Below are positions 11,385-23,739 of a DNA stretch of 64,000 bases, one piece after another. The DNA lies in contig CM030862.1 of the NCBI GenBank assembly GCA_018105865.1, positions 11,117,806 to 11,181,805 on the forward strand, in the 5' to 3' direction. The notes beneath the pieces were generated by a model. It made no database searches and was not told the origin of the DNA. It worked only from the letters and a program-made list of their open reading frames with translations. The stretch's first letter is position 1. The number at the start of each line of letters is the position of its first letter. A program made the translations under genes and the position numbers. This DNA comes from Metaphire vulgaris. Lineage: Eukaryota; Annelida; Clitellata; Crassiclitellata; Megascolecidae.

Positions 11385-12163
11385 ACTGTACGAGAACGAG
11401 GGACATCAACTAAATGAAAGTCCTGCAGAATATCTTGGGGAATGGCTAGTAGGGCGATCGAGGGAAGAGCCGCGTATTAAGATATCTGGTTCATTATACA
11501 ACAGATTTTATAGACATAAAAACAAGTTTTATAATTAATTTGCTGCGTGATAGAAGCCAATTGAAGACCTGTTGAATAGAGGGTGTGTAGGACCTAGATA
11601 AGCAAAAATCTAATCAACTTGAAGAAATTCTCCCGCAAAATTCACATTTTCCTCTTGTTCCATCTTAATTGCTGTAACTTTTGCAAAAATAATCAATAAT
11701 ATCATTCTCAATTTCGAACTACAGGGTTCGAAATAGAGCACACCATGCAGCCATTTCATGCAACATACTAACGCCATTGACTGTACGAGAACGAGGGACA
11801 TCAACTAAATGAAAGTCCTGTCGAATATTTGCGGAATGCCTAGTAGGATGATCGAGGGAAGAGCCGCGTATTATGAGACCTGGTTCATTATTCAACAGAT
11901 TTTAAAGACATCAAGAATAAGTTTTATAATTAATTCGCTGTGTTAGAGAAACCAATTGAAGGTCTGTTGAATAGAGGGTGTATAGGCCCTAGATATGTTA
12001 AAATCTAATGGATTTGAAGAAATTCTGCGACAAAGTCCACATTTTCCTCTTGTTCCATCTTCATTGCTTTAAACTTTTCAAGAATAACCAATAATATCAT
12101 TCTAAATGTCGATCTACAGGGTTCATAATAGAGCACATCCAGCTATTTCATACTACCCACAAA
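11385..12163. repeat. Satellite dimer, ~395-bp unit
   Basis: Units start at 11385 and 11780 with ACTGTACGAGAACGAGGGAC and run through GAAGAGCCGCGTATTA. The same unit, reversed, occurs three times at 27,030-28,680. From 12,480 to 13,930 I see no gene or recognisable element. Confidence 0.85.
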
Positions 12164-13939
12164 TGCCATTGCAGAGGCGTAGCGAAGGGGGACAGGTGGG
12201 GACATATGCCCCCGGGCGTCGAAGTGATGGGGGCGCCAAAATCAGGTTTTCGGGGTAAGTTAAATAGTCAAATACATAATAAATAAGAAGAAAGAAGTGC
12301 GACGACCTTTTTTGCTCATCAGGATTATAAGGAGAGGGGCGCCGTAGAGAGTTGAGGGGAGGGACACCGAGAGAACGATGTGACGACCTTTTTTTCTCGT
12401 CAGCAGTGTTGGGGGGCGCCAACGGTAAACTTTGACCCCGGGCGCCGGATACCCTCGCTACGCCTCTGCGCAGCACTTAATTGTAATCACGAGAAAAGTG
12501 ACCATCACTAGAGGTCGCCTCTAGGGGTCCTTCAAAAACCAATTGTCACAATTTTTTATATTATTCTAGTGTCCATATTCTTCTAAGGCATTCTGACAGA
12601 TGACTTTTACTAGCAGCGGTCAGTTATTTTTATAGAAAAGCAGTCGATGGCAGAAAAAATGTTGAATTTCAATGGAGGTTAGACAGTAGAATCCAAATTC
12701 TTACCCCTACTACGGTCGTCCTCAACAAAAGGAAAGGGGAGTTTCTAACCCCCCTCCTCCTGCAACTCAAACATTACTGACCAAGTAAAGGCACTAGGTG
12801 ACAATTATTAAATAATACCATTCAGGATTTTAGGGGGCGTGGTAGAGAAGTGGTAGGACTCTTACCACACCAACAGCAATGCGTACCAAATTGTCCCATA
12901 AAATTTCCAACCTAGGGGTGTTGCACATGAGCGCAATGAGGGAGGGAGTGGGCTCAGTACTCCTAAAAACTCCAAATATCAAAACCTTTTGGGGCAAAGG
13001 ACCAGCAAATCATAAAAACACCTATAAACACTGTCCTTTGATGTTGGGCGTTCATATGTTCATATGATACAAAAACCTCGACCACACAAAATTCCCGGGT
13101 TTGCTATCAGTGTCTTGCAAATCTTTAGAACTTAAAAAAAGACCAGTGATTCCTATTCAAGAATCAAATTGTGCCTAAATTAGAAACTGGGGCAAAAACG
13201 CGTTGGAGCAGTAGCAGCAGACTTCATAGATGACAAAGTCATATCACACTGAAAATTTAATGTAACTTCTGTATAGCGTCCCATATGTTTTTTTTCTACT
13301 CAAAGAAAGAATAATCCTGAACAAAAATCGTCATCAAAACTATTTCAAGTGAACAATGTTCAGAAAAGGATCACCATATTCTCTATCATAAATTAGATTC
13401 AAAGTCGAGAAACTGCCATAAGCCCTATTCTCCAGAACGAATGAATGCAAGGCCAAATGACCCCCGGAGGACAGTCCAGCACGGAGTTCCGAGACCAGGA
13501 ATGCAGGACATGACACACGACCAGAGACGAAGTAGGTTAGTGCCAAGGTCAGTAAACAGGAGTGAGCACGCAATCTCTCCGACTGGCTTACGGCTTGTCA
13601 AGGGCTTTGAACAAGCATCAAATTTCGATGCTGTCAGTCAGTTATTCAAAGCACACGACATCCGTCAAGAAAAATTGGGGATGGGTTGGAGGGAGGGGGT
13701 TGGAAAGTAGAACATATAAAATGAACAAGAAAAAAGCCAAAATGTGAAAACCAATGCACGCATTACTTTAAATGTAACAAAATAACATGGAGTATTCATA
13801 TTTCAAGATAATTTGCAGTCATGCTTAGTTAAGTGTATGATTGGGTCATTGACCAAACTCCGGACCATGGTCGTGCCAAGATTTTTTAGTAGAGGAGGAG
13901 CTGACTGAACAATAGACGAATGTGCAAAATTTAAATTAA

Positions 13940-14011
13940 CCCCTTAACCCTGTATTTAACTGTAGCTCAATGTAAAATGGACGGATATATCCGGGATCCC
14001 CAGTTAAGGGG
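13940..14011. mobile_element. TTAA-type MITE, copy 3
   Basis: 72 bp between TTAA 13936-13939 and TTAA 14012-14015; core GGACGGATATATCCGGG. Confidence 0.88.
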
Positions 14012-14286
14012 TTAAGGGGTTCTGACTAAGCAAGCAGCGACGCAGGTGGCTTACGCCATTAATCTAGAGTAGTTTGCCATTGCTTTCTCTAGGCCCGCGT
14101 TTCACCTTCGCAGCTTAACGTCGATTTAGTAACTTCTCATAAGATATTAGTTTGTCCAATGAAAAGTATCATAACTAGACCACAGCCTATATCTGTAGTA
14201 ATTAAGCAACTTGTGCAGGAGGAGAGATAGTTGGACAGCCAAACCAGAATTTGCACCACCAGTTGGTCGTGTTTAATCCCGTCTAA

Positions 14287-14572
14287 GTCCCTTGAAAGCA
14301 GAGCCTAGCTAGGGGGTCGGTGTTCAGACTTGTCACCAGTTTGAGGTGAGGAGAGGAGGAGTAAATTAAGAAACAAAGAAGTTAGCACTGATGGCCTTTT
14401 TCTGCTTGTCATATTGGGGCAATGCATTTGTGCAATTGCGGGAGTTTTTAACTTCCCAACTGCGAAAATCCCGTCGTAAATAAAAATCAATGCAAGAATT
14501 CTGGCGCGCCCCCCCCCCGCCGCCCCAAGACGGCACCCGGGGCAGCATTACTTCTGCTCCCTAGTTGCGGCT
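14287..14572. mobile_element. Degenerate MITE, CAGAGCCTAGCTAGG ends
   Basis: Inverted ends near 14,301 and 14,572 (CTCCCTAGTTGCGGCTCTG), related to 5069-5342. It holds the CCTTTTTCTGCTTGTCA motif at about 14,394-14,411. Confidence 0.45.
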
Positions 14573-14605
14573 CTGTATCTCAACTAACTAGATAGAGGCT
14601 GTTTC

Positions 14606-14771
14606 CAGGGGCATAGCCAGGAATTTGATTTGGAGGATATAATATGATGGGGGTATAAATCTTTAAAAACTTTGAAGATCTTAAAAACAAAAAAAATTTT
14701 AAGGTAGTCTGATTTTTTTTTTTTGGGGGGGGGGTATATAGGCTACCGATACCCCCATCGCTACGCCCCTG
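14606..14771. mobile_element. hAT-type MITE (CAGGGGCATAGCCAGG)
   Basis: 166 bp with an exact 8-bp duplication GCTGTTTC (14598-14605, 14772-14779); the interior reads toward GGTATATAGG. Confidence 0.9.
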
Positions 14772-15164
14772 GCTGTTTCTGTGTGAAACAAGTCATTGAA
14801 ATCAAGAAACGCCAATACAGCAGTCCAATATTCTGATCATCTGACGGCGAAATGATTTTTGCGGCGTCATCCGGTCATCGGAATATGCGAGAAGTGAAGC
14901 TTATAACCAGTATAAGAGATCCCATCTCGGAAACGCCTAATCGAAACCTAAATCATTCTGGATCGCGCACTTTGTACATCGTCAGCCGAGCAATCATCTG
15001 AACTCACATAGCGGGAACGCACGCGGCAAAATTTCAAAATTATTGGTCACATGACGAGGAGAAAAAACATACAGTAAAATTCCACCAACACAGGCTTTGA
15101 AGAGACGAATGGGGATCCATGCACTGTACCAAGTCCTCGTTAACCAAAGTTTAGTGCTAACTAG

Positions 15165-15425
<261 letters not shown>

Positions 15426-15695
15426 CCGGCTGGTAGATATAAATATTTAGTCAATATTCACTGAAATATACGAGTGCAGTGTCTGCAAGTCATATAATCA
15501 TATAAATTGCTTTACACCCGACTTATCTTATTACTGCTTTAATTCTTTAAATTATTGAAGTGCACTTTCAGGAAACCAACGCAGACTAAGGCTAAGACAA
15601 ATACCATTCGCAAAAAGGACAAACGGGTATTTTTAATTTTTTTTAAATTAAGGGAAACTTAAAGAATTACACCACAGAAAGCCAGGAAATGGAAA

Positions 15696-15725
15696 ATTAG
15701 TTTAATGACATGTCATTAAACTAAT
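15696..15725. repeat. Perfect 30-bp palindrome
   Basis: ATTAGTTTAATGACA followed directly by its exact reverse complement. No MITE ends are seen around it. The rest of 15,430-15,950 is unremarkable. Confidence 0.85.
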
Positions 15726-15964
15726 GCATGAGCATACTTCTGTACATGTCTAAACCTTTTACCTTATCGACATATTGCTATATGCATGCACACAAAGAAA
15801 GTTCCCATGTAAAAAAATATGCCCACATTAGTCTTTAATTCACTTTAAATATAGTTAAGAAATATTCACATTCACCTGAAATGGTTATACGCTCCAAATC
15901 CAAAAAAGACGCCAAAAAAGTAAATCGACCGCTTTTCTCAACGAGCAAAATTCAAAACACTGCG

Positions 15965-16465
15965 CAAGTCGTGCTTTCCGGACCCCGAAAACCGGCGCTA
16001 TAGAAGTCAGTGGTCTTGGCAACTGCAGTCCATGAATCGCCCCCCGACGTTCCGAGCGACACCGCTGCTACGGACATCTAACGTCCGGGAAGCGAGTGGT
16101 CACTGCCACCACCAGCACCACCACCGCCACCACCAGCTCCACCGGTCATCGGCTCCTTCGCGGAAACACTATAGATGCAGATGTCATGAATGTGCGCGAC
16201 TGAATCCAATTTCTAAGGACCGTCGTCCGCGGTCAGAGGCACGGCGGTCGGTAGTCACCGCTTGCTGCGTTGCGTCGCACGGTCTCCGGTCGCAGTCGTC
16301 ACCGCCGCCCCGGGTCCCTCCTAGTCAGTCGCCGACCGCCCCTGCATGCTGCTTGCTGCAGCGGCGGGACGCTGCGGCCGCGTCGCCGCCGGGCAATGTC
16401 GCCGATCTCAGCGCCGGCGGCCGAGACGGGAACGAACCGCTCGCGTTGGTCCCTGTCCCCCAGCG
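15965..16465. promoter_or_regulatory. CpG-rich non-repetitive island
   Basis: About 500 bp with very many CpG, GC boxes and a CAC/CCA-rich patch, unlike the repeats on both sides. It could be a promoter or first exon of an unannotated gene. A 203-residue frame crosses it on the plus strand but continues into the adjacent MITE, so I do not call it a gene. Confidence 0.4.
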
Positions 16466-16550
16466 TTTTATCCAGACTCCAGGCCTTTTGGGGGTGGTGG
16501 TGGGGGTGGGTGGGAGGGGAACTGACTTGGCTGGATGGGATGAGAAGCAG

Positions 16551-16712
16551 TCAGTGTTTTATACAGGCCTGTTAGGAGCGGAGATTCCCCCCAAACCTCA
16601 AAATTCCCCCTCAAAAATCGTAGCACTAATTTTTTGCATTTAACTGTGCCTCTTCCCCTCCATCCAAATCAATTCCCCATCCCCCCAAAGGCTTGGAGCC
16701 TGGATAAAACAC
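16551..16712. mobile_element. MITE with CAGTGTTTTAT ends
   Basis: Ends CAGTGTTTTATACAGGCC and GGATAAAACACTG; the flanks are similar (GAAGCAGT / GACGCAGT, 6 of 8). Related ends are at 16,466, 16,803-16,818, 11,158 and 29,270. Confidence 0.6.
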
Positions 16713-17197
16713 TGGACGCAGTTCAGTGCAAAAATTTGTCTCAGTGCTGGGATTTTGGGGGGATTTTTGTGGTTGGGACAGGGAGGCATATCCCTCTAAC
16801 AGGCCAGGATAAAACACTGCCAGTCCCCGTCTGTTGAAAAGAGGCAACAAATTGCAAAACCAAATTTCCCGACTGCAATTTGAGAGAAAGCAAGAAAGAA
16901 ATGAACCCCAGTGCACAAAGATGTTGACTTAGTTTTAAAAAAAACTCTTCCATCTTACCCCTGGAAAGTGCTATTCAACGCCTCCCTCCACTGGCTTGTC
17001 ACTGACCCCCCTCCCCAGCAAGGTAGAGATTTTGGTTTCATCTGTCTGACCCATCATAGGAGATCAAAAACTCTAAGGGTGGGACGACCCCCTCCCATTT
17101 CAGAGCAGAGATAAAGCACAACTCATAGCCTATTATCTAACAAAGAAACTCCGGTATCAGGCTGTGTGCTAAGCGATTCTGAACAAACACTTCCACA

Positions 17198-17342
17198 CAT
17201 GGGCGTCCGCAGAATTTTTTCCAGGAGGTGCAAAACAGGGTCTTGTGACGAAAGAAACAAGTAATTTTACTTTTTTCATAACTCCACAATTTTCCAAGGG
17301 GGGTGCAATTGCACCCCCTTGCACCCACTCCGGACGCCCATG
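17198..17342. mobile_element. hAT-type MITE, CATGGGCGTCCG ends
   Basis: 145 bp from CATGGGCGTCCG to CGGACGCCCATG, flanked by CTTCCACA and CTTCCAGA (7 of 8). A related partial copy starts near 26,467. Confidence 0.75.
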
Positions 17343-17563
17343 CTTCCAGAAATCGGATGGTGGGCGAAATTCCTCAAGTCCATAAAAAACCTCACCCAGA
17401 TCAAAGATGCCATAGAAAATAAAAATGCAAAAAACTTATTCATGAATTCCTCTAGTCCCTAATGGCTACGAGTGTGAATGATTTCAAAATAAACCTCAGT
17501 GCTAATGGATACTAGATTGGAAGGGTACAACAGTGGCCAAACTCTCCTGAATCACTTTAAACC

Positions 17564-17709
<146 letters not shown>

Positions 17710-18053
17710 ATAAACACCATGTGTCCTTAAGAGCAGAAGGGATCTAGCCATGCGCTCAATAACCAGCAACCATAGCAACGAAAGACTTTAACAAGGGCCG
17801 ACGCCATATCTGGAGCAGCTAAAATGGCGAGAAGGGCGTCTTCAGCGAACTTTTTTTTATTTCCCAGTCAATTACAGAGACGCCACGAAAAGAAAAAAAA
17901 TGGCTCAACCATCCACTTAGCAGTAAACAACGTCGGTCCTCTGAGCCCGAAGAAGATGCTGAATACTCTCAAATGGACGATGGCATACTGGCGCAATTCG
18001 TTTTATGCATGCATGTGTGACTGTGTGTTTGTGTGTGTGTGGGCTAGGCGATG

Positions 18054-18091
<38 letters not shown>

Positions 18092-18117
18092 ATGTTGTTG
18101 TCAGCGTTGTTGTGATC

Positions 18118-18275
18118 AGGGCGCGATTTGTATGGGAAAGGGGGGAATTTCCCCCCACTGCCCAGCTGCATCCCCCTTACTGCTACATCCCCCCACTGCT
18201 ACATTTCCCAACAACTACATCCCCCAAGCTCGACATACCCCCCCACCACTGCTCCAGGTCACAAATCGCACCCTG
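18118..18275. mobile_element. hAT-type MITE, CAGGGCGCGATTTGT ends
   Basis: Inverted ends GGGCGCGATTTGT and ACAAATCGCACCCTG flanked by GTTGTGAT and GTTATGAT (7 of 8). A second copy is in an L3MBTL intron at about 44,711-44,902. A GACA run precedes it (18,050-18,090). Confidence 0.75.
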
Positions 18276-18343
18276 GTTATGATCATCATTCATCCATTAT
18301 CATTCATTGGACTAACATTATTATTATGTTTATACCTAATTGC

Positions 18344-18524
18344 CAATGGCGGCTCTAGGATTTGGCGAGTGGGGGGGGGCGCTGGGGTGGCAACTTCTAA
18401 TCATGAGGGGGCCAACCATTTGTTGTTTAATGTATGTAGCATTAAGTATAGGGTCCTAACAGGGGGCCAGGCACTCAATATGGGGGGCACGGGCCCCCTT
18501 ACCCCCCCCGTGGAGCCGCCACTG
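18344..18524. mobile_element. hAT-type MITE family A, copy 3
   Basis: 181 bp, CAATGGCGGCTC to GAGCCGCCACTG; flanks CTAATTGC / TTAATTGC (7 of 8), so an older insertion than copies 1 and 2. Confidence 0.88.
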
Positions 18525-18931
18525 TTAATTGCATGAGTAGCCTGCAAAGGAAGGTCTATTGAACAGGAGGTGCACAGATATTCATGAAAAAATACTCTAG
18601 CAAAACCAAATTTTCCCTTTTTTCCAACTTCGTCGTTTCAAATCGTTCAATGATACTCCATCTTAGGCTCTTAGCCTTCCGGATTCGGATCAGAGCCAAA
18701 CTATATTTAGCTTCCAGCCATTTCATCATCATCATCATCGTCGTCGCCGAAATCTCACTCTATCTGTCTGGTGCTGTTGTGCTGGGGTCAAATTTCCAAT
18801 GACACTTCTAAAACGTTTCAGATACACTACAACGACTATAGTGCAACAGAATATTTGTATAGCGCCTCTTCTGAAGAAGTAAGTGCTCCTGCTGCGCGAT
18901 TACTGCATCAACAAAATGCTACGGTGACCAT

Positions 18932-18933
18932 TG

Positions 18934-19003
<70 letters not shown>
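18932..19003. repeat. (TCTG)n microsatellite
   Basis: About 18 units of TCTG, followed by an AC tract at 19,070-19,093. From 19,100 to 19,560 nothing is recognisable. Confidence 0.95.
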
Positions 19004-19569
19004 GGATTGATAGGCTGCACCGTCTTCTAATCTAACTTCCGAAACACATTGGACTGCAGACACAAACATACAAACACACACACACACACACACCGTCCAA
19101 TACATTAACAATTCCGCCAACCCACGAGCGATAGACACATCAACCTGTTTTATGGCATCCACGGCACTAACGCTGGTGCAAGAGGACCTGACCCCAATCC
19201 CCCTCCCCTGCCCCGGCCGTTATATTCATCAACACGGGAAGCTAATGAGTATCTTTGAGTATCTTCCTAAAACCACGACGGAAGGAAGATCACCGAACGA
19301 AGGAACACAACACGCCGATAAGATTTCCTTCATAAACTTTAAACTGATCGCGGGCAATATCATCTCGAGCAGTTCCCGCATGCACTGTTGATTAAATAAA
19401 TACCGCGTGCTCGTCTGAATGGTCGCCATTGGCCCATTTCACACCGGCTAAACATCACAACACCGTCACCTTGAGCGCAATGCGGTGACGAATGTTACCA
19501 GGACCCATTTAAGAAACACGAAATTGGACCGGTGAAGAGGTACGGTACAGAATTAATATCATCTCTAAG

Positions 19570-19730
19570 CAGTGTTTATTCTAGGCCCTTTTGGGGGAAG
19601 GGATTCCCCCGCCCCCAAAGTTTGAAAATCTCGCCCCCCCCCAAAAAAATTATACATGTTGCATTGGGGGATGGAAATCCCCCCAAAGTGTGACGAGGGG
19701 TTTTTTTTATTTAGGAGAGGGGAAAAACAT
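19570..19730. mobile_element. Partial MITE, AGTGTTTATTCTAGGCCC end
   Basis: The left end matches the intact element at 40,792-40,972; the interior is runs of C and G. The right end is not clear. From 19,730 to 20,450 nothing else is recognisable. Confidence 0.5.
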
Positions 19731-20453
19731 AAGGATATGACCATATTCAGAAGAGCACGTGGAGAAGAAGGGGAAGGAAAGTCTCCCCTGTTTTTAACTT
19801 AACTTGACCGACCCGGCAACGTGCAGAGGTGGGTGGGTGGGTGGGTGGGTGGGGGAGTGATGGGCGGTGGTAGCATAAAATACTTTCGTGGTCATAGACG
19901 AAAGGTGAAATGTCTAAAAAAAGCTTATAACAGGGCCAGGGGGCCCAGAGGCACCCGCAAAGTCTGCAAATGCGGGGGCCCAGCGGTCACAGGGGCCTAT
20001 CCAAAGGGTAGTATTTTATTTACAGTGACATCTCCCACGTCCCCGTCCTTGGAAGCCGGAATATGAATTCAACGGGGGTTGGGGGGGGATTGAAGGGGAG
20101 GGGCAAAGGTTAGTCCTGTCTCTGGCTTCAGCCAGCAATATAAAAACCGCAAATAGTTAAGGATTTACCTTAGGGTTTCATTCTTTCTGATCCTCTCCTA
20201 GATGCAAAATCCAATAGCATGTAAAAATTATGGTTTCCAAAGCACAGCACAGAGTCAAATAACAACCATGATGCCCCTCCTCCCCCCCCCCATTCAAACA
20301 GATCAATGAACTGTGAGAACCATATGGTCATACGGCACTATGTAAAAGCTTTATTACATTACATAAGAAGAGCATCTAATTGCAAAGAGTTTATGCTCTT
20401 CGGACTTACAGTGCAAGAAGTTCTAAAGGTCTTGCAGTTCCTTGCATATATCC

Positions 20454-20466
20454 TTCCATACATACA

Positions 20467-20497
<31 letters not shown>

Positions 20498-20755
20498 GTG
20501 CATACATACATATGTACCGGTACATACATACATAAGTACATACATACATACGTACATACAGTATCTCCGGACACAGTATATGCCTGCGTGCATATGAACA
20601 CATGCAAACAGACACATACACACACACACATACATACATGCATACATACATATGTACCGGTACATACATACATAAGTACATACATACATACATACGTACA
20701 TACAGTATCTCCGGACACAGTATATGCCTGCGTGCATATGAACACATGCAAACAG

Positions 20756-20812
<57 letters not shown>

Positions 20813-20816
20813 TTAA
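20454..20816. repeat. (CATA)n/(CA)n array with ~142-bp duplication
   Basis: A block containing TATGTACCGGTACAT and GTATCTCCGGACACAG occurs twice (20,511 and 20,651; 20,561 and 20,705), between CATA repeats and a terminal CA tract (about 20,762-20,807). Confidence 0.92.
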
Positions 20817-21524
20817 GACATATTTCCACAAATGAATAAAGTTTGCAGTTCATTAGAAATAACATTTCCCTGTAGGTAAGTAAGGCAACATTTTTGTTTA
20901 TTAAGGCAGATCCGACAGCGCTCTATCACACCCAAACAAGGGATCTAGAGTACCGCTTGGACGGACCCCGCAGATCCGGACTCTCCTTCATCCCTTTACG
21001 AGATTTACTGTCAGGATTTCCGGCACATAGAAACTTCCTCCGGGGGTCTGATCCCATCCCAACGAATATTGAAACTGTGAACAGTGGATTAGAAATTTAT
21101 CCAGCTATGAAAAGCGTTCTGACCAGTAAAAAACGCACCGCTGATCAGTCAACTTCATTCCACGTAATTCCAACTGCACATAACGTCGTAATACTGTACT
21201 TCGCCAAAGTAAAAACGATGTGTTAAGAATCTTGGAAGCCTTAATAAGACGTCTGATCTCGGTTTTTTTTTAAAAACCCAGAAATGATCATCAATTAAAG
21301 CGAGAAAATCATAGCCGGAGTGACTGGCAGGCTTAAATAAATGTAGGCGGCGACCCTTTCTCTGCATTTTGAAAGCATTTAGGAACGTCAAAGTCTTAAA
21401 AACTGAATTACAATCCGTGTCCGTTTGGAACTGCCAACTTTCAACTATAGGAAGTTAGAACCAAGAAGGCATTTGCTCTGGCAACAGAAACAGATTTAAA
21501 TAAATTAAAACTAAAGAAATGTGA

Positions 21525-21855
21525 AGGATGCTGAAGATTTCATGGACGGAAAAGAAAACCAATGAAGAGATTTTGAATGAAACGGGAATAGAAATAAGTC
21601 TGATGGCAACCATCAAAAAAGGCAGCTTTCCTTCTTCGGACATATAATGAGGAAGGAAGGACTGGAGCATTTGGCAATAACCGGAAAAGTGGAGGGAAAA
21701 AGAGCCAGAGGGAGGAAGGCAGAGAAACACATACATGTAGACTGCCTACGAGAAGGAATTGAGGGAATAATGAATAACATCGAACTAATAAGAGGAAGTA
21801 AAGATAGCACAAAGTGAAAGTCCATGGTCGCTAACGTAGAAATACACAACACCTA
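21525..21855 (+). mobile_element. LINE reverse transcriptase C-terminal fragment (decayed)
   Basis: In broken frames it reads RQLSFFGHIMRKEG... and GKVEGKRARGR, the typical C-terminal block of a non-LTR ORF2 (FGHxMR, GKxxGxRxRGR). A second copy of the same family is on the minus strand at 63,640-63,960. From 20,890 to 21,440 nothing is recognisable. Confidence 0.75.
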
Positions 21856-22289
21856 AAGAAGAAGAAAACTAAAGCTGACTCTCTTAGGAACAAATCAATC
21901 CATAAGTGTTCCAAATCACTCAAATAAAATAAATGATTTTGAATAGTATTGTAGTGCAAGAGAAATCAACAAACTATTGTTCAATCATTTCATAAAGATA
22001 CTGTAAAAGGGTGGGATTTAAGCACTAAATTCCAATCCAATCAACTTCTATAGCGCCACTACAATGGCATGTCAGATCCTGACCTCACACGAAGCCCTCA
22101 GAAACATCTAAACAATTTGTTAACCTATATAAATATAGAATCTTCTCATAATAATGTAAAATAAAATATAATATAATGACCAATATTGCTATTATGCAAA
22201 AATGCAATATATAAATATGAAATGTTTCACTTATCAGTAACAATTCCTTCCTTCCCAAAAGGTAAATTACAGGTAATGCATGTGCTTCT

Positions 22290-22750
22290 TAAATTAATCA
22301 AATTAAAACTATTCTTTTCAAGAAATCGTGAGGCAAAATCCTTACTAGAAGCCTACATTCTGTCCACCTCCATAAAACTACTTTGCTGCGACTGCCTACC
22401 TGGATCAACAACCTAGACCACCACCAGTGGCATAGCAATATGCTCGGGGGCCCTTGGCGAAAAACGGGCTGGGGGCCCTTTCCAGAGACAATCTGACAAG
22501 TTTGAGAAAATGTTGACCTTTTTTGCTTGTCGGTCTATTTTCGATCTGACAACTTTGCTTTGCTCGGGTCGGGGGAGGGGGGCCCTTTGCAGGTCGGGGG
22601 CCCTTGGCATTTGGCCAGGTTGTCTATATGGCTGCTACACCTCTGACCACCACGGACTACGAATTACGGACCATGGATTTCACCCAGATTGAGCTGTCGT
22701 GAATAAGCTGGCGCACTGCTATAGAAATTTCGTTTTACTTACTTATTCTT
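22290..22750 (+). mobile_element. LINE 3' end with (TTAC)n tail, split by a hAT MITE
   Basis: TACTTTGCTGCGACTGCCTACC lies before, and ATGGATTTCACCCAGATTGA then GCTATAGAAATTTCGTTTTACTTACTTA after, the MITE at 22,425-22,645. It aligns with the minus-strand copy at 3,266-3,445. Confidence 0.65.
22425..22645. mobile_element. hAT-type MITE, CAGTGGCATAGC ends
   Basis: 221 bp with an exact 8-bp duplication ACCACCAC (22,417-22,424, 22,646-22,653). It contains TTGACCTTTTTTGCTTGTCGG. Confidence 0.88.
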
Positions 22751-23277
22751 GAAAGGAGCAAAATCAGATGGAAAATTCATATCATAATTTAACAACAATG
22801 TAATCGGCTGTATTTGCTGCCTGAAGACAACTCCACAGGCATGAACAATGCAGCTTGGAAATGGTCACTAACTGAACTCTTCGTAGCTGTCGTGCCTCGT
22901 GAAGCACAAGGGCATTGCACAAAGGCAAAATCAGGCAGAGAGTGACCAGTCAATCCACCCATCCATCCATCATCATTTTCCAATTCATCTTTATCCCTCG
23001 GGTGATTTGGCTTTCTGATAAATTAGAAGATGATGATGATTTAGTACATGCCCTGGGTGTAAATATCTGATCAAAGCGTAACCATGGCAACCAGCAACAT
23101 TAACTGCGAAATCACAACCAAGGTTTCAAATCAGCCTTTGAATTCAGTTTGTAATTTTGTGTACAGACTTCAAAAAACCCTTTTTTTTGAGTTTGTCGAT
23201 GTCTACGATTTCCTCCATGCGCTAAGAACTGTACAGTATCATACGTAAATGAATTGCATCGTTCACATATTATTAGA

Positions 23278-23390
23278 TAAGTAAGTAAATAAACTCTTGT
23301 CAATTTCTATAGCACTTTCAAAAGCAGCACCGAAGTATAGCTCCTTATTCCTCCGAATGGAGAAGCTATAGCCAAAGGTTGGGTCATTCA
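23278..23390 (-). mobile_element. LINE 3' end fragment with (TTAC)n tail
   Basis: AAGTAAGTAAATAAAC then CAATTTCTATAGCAC and AGCTATAGCCAAAGG, as in the longer copy at 27,317-27,805. From 22,760 to 23,277 and 23,391 to 23,739 nothing is recognisable. Confidence 0.6.
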
Positions 23391-23739
23391 TGCAGGGTCA
23401 TTTAATTCAAAACGGACTTGGTTATAACATACCACAATGTACGATTCGTTGTGATGCACTAACTTAGTGGATGATATTGGATATATCGTACCTCTGATAT
23501 AACTCACTAAATTTCACAGACTAAGTTAACTTTCACTGCCACGTACATTATAACAGAGTTCTACTATGGGCCATGTAGGGCCTACCATCTGCATTGAGTA
23601 TTACGAAATACAAGCATGCGATTTCATAATAGCTCTCCATAAATGTTGGTAAATCTACCACCGTCCCTGCAGCGGTTTTTTTTAAAAGAGACCCGAGTTA
23701 ATTCACTACCACAAAGACGAATAAGTAACGCATCTCATC

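Larger units (their letters stand above)
10902..12468. mobile_element. Composite of two hAT MITEs around a satellite dimer
   Basis: MITE 1 (10902-11376) and MITE 2 (12172-12468) have the same ends (CAGAGGCGTAGCGAAGG / TCGCTAMGCCTCTG) and orientation. The outer flanks are an exact 8-bp repeat, CGCAGCAC (10894-10901, 12469-12476). The inner flanks match each other (TGCCATTT / TGCCATTG), not the outer ones. Between them are two ~395-bp satellite units. Confidence 0.85.

Noticed and set aside
12832..12880. tRNA-like sequence (GTGGTAGAGAAGTGGTAGGAC)
   Set aside because: Resembles a D arm but no T arm, no acceptor pairing and no terminator follow.
16032..16643. 203-codon plus-strand frame over the CpG island
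   Set aside because: The second third is a MITE, composition alone explains the lack of stops, and no domain is recognisable.
18932..19003. CRISPR-like or other regular spaced array
   Set aside because: A plain TCTG microsatellite with no spacers; the genome is eukaryotic, and no spaced array exists elsewhere in the window.
21455..21852. Hydrophobic minus-strand frames that look like membrane proteins
   Set aside because: They are the antisense of a decayed LINE reverse-transcriptase end; the twin at 63,624-63,968 shows the same artefact.
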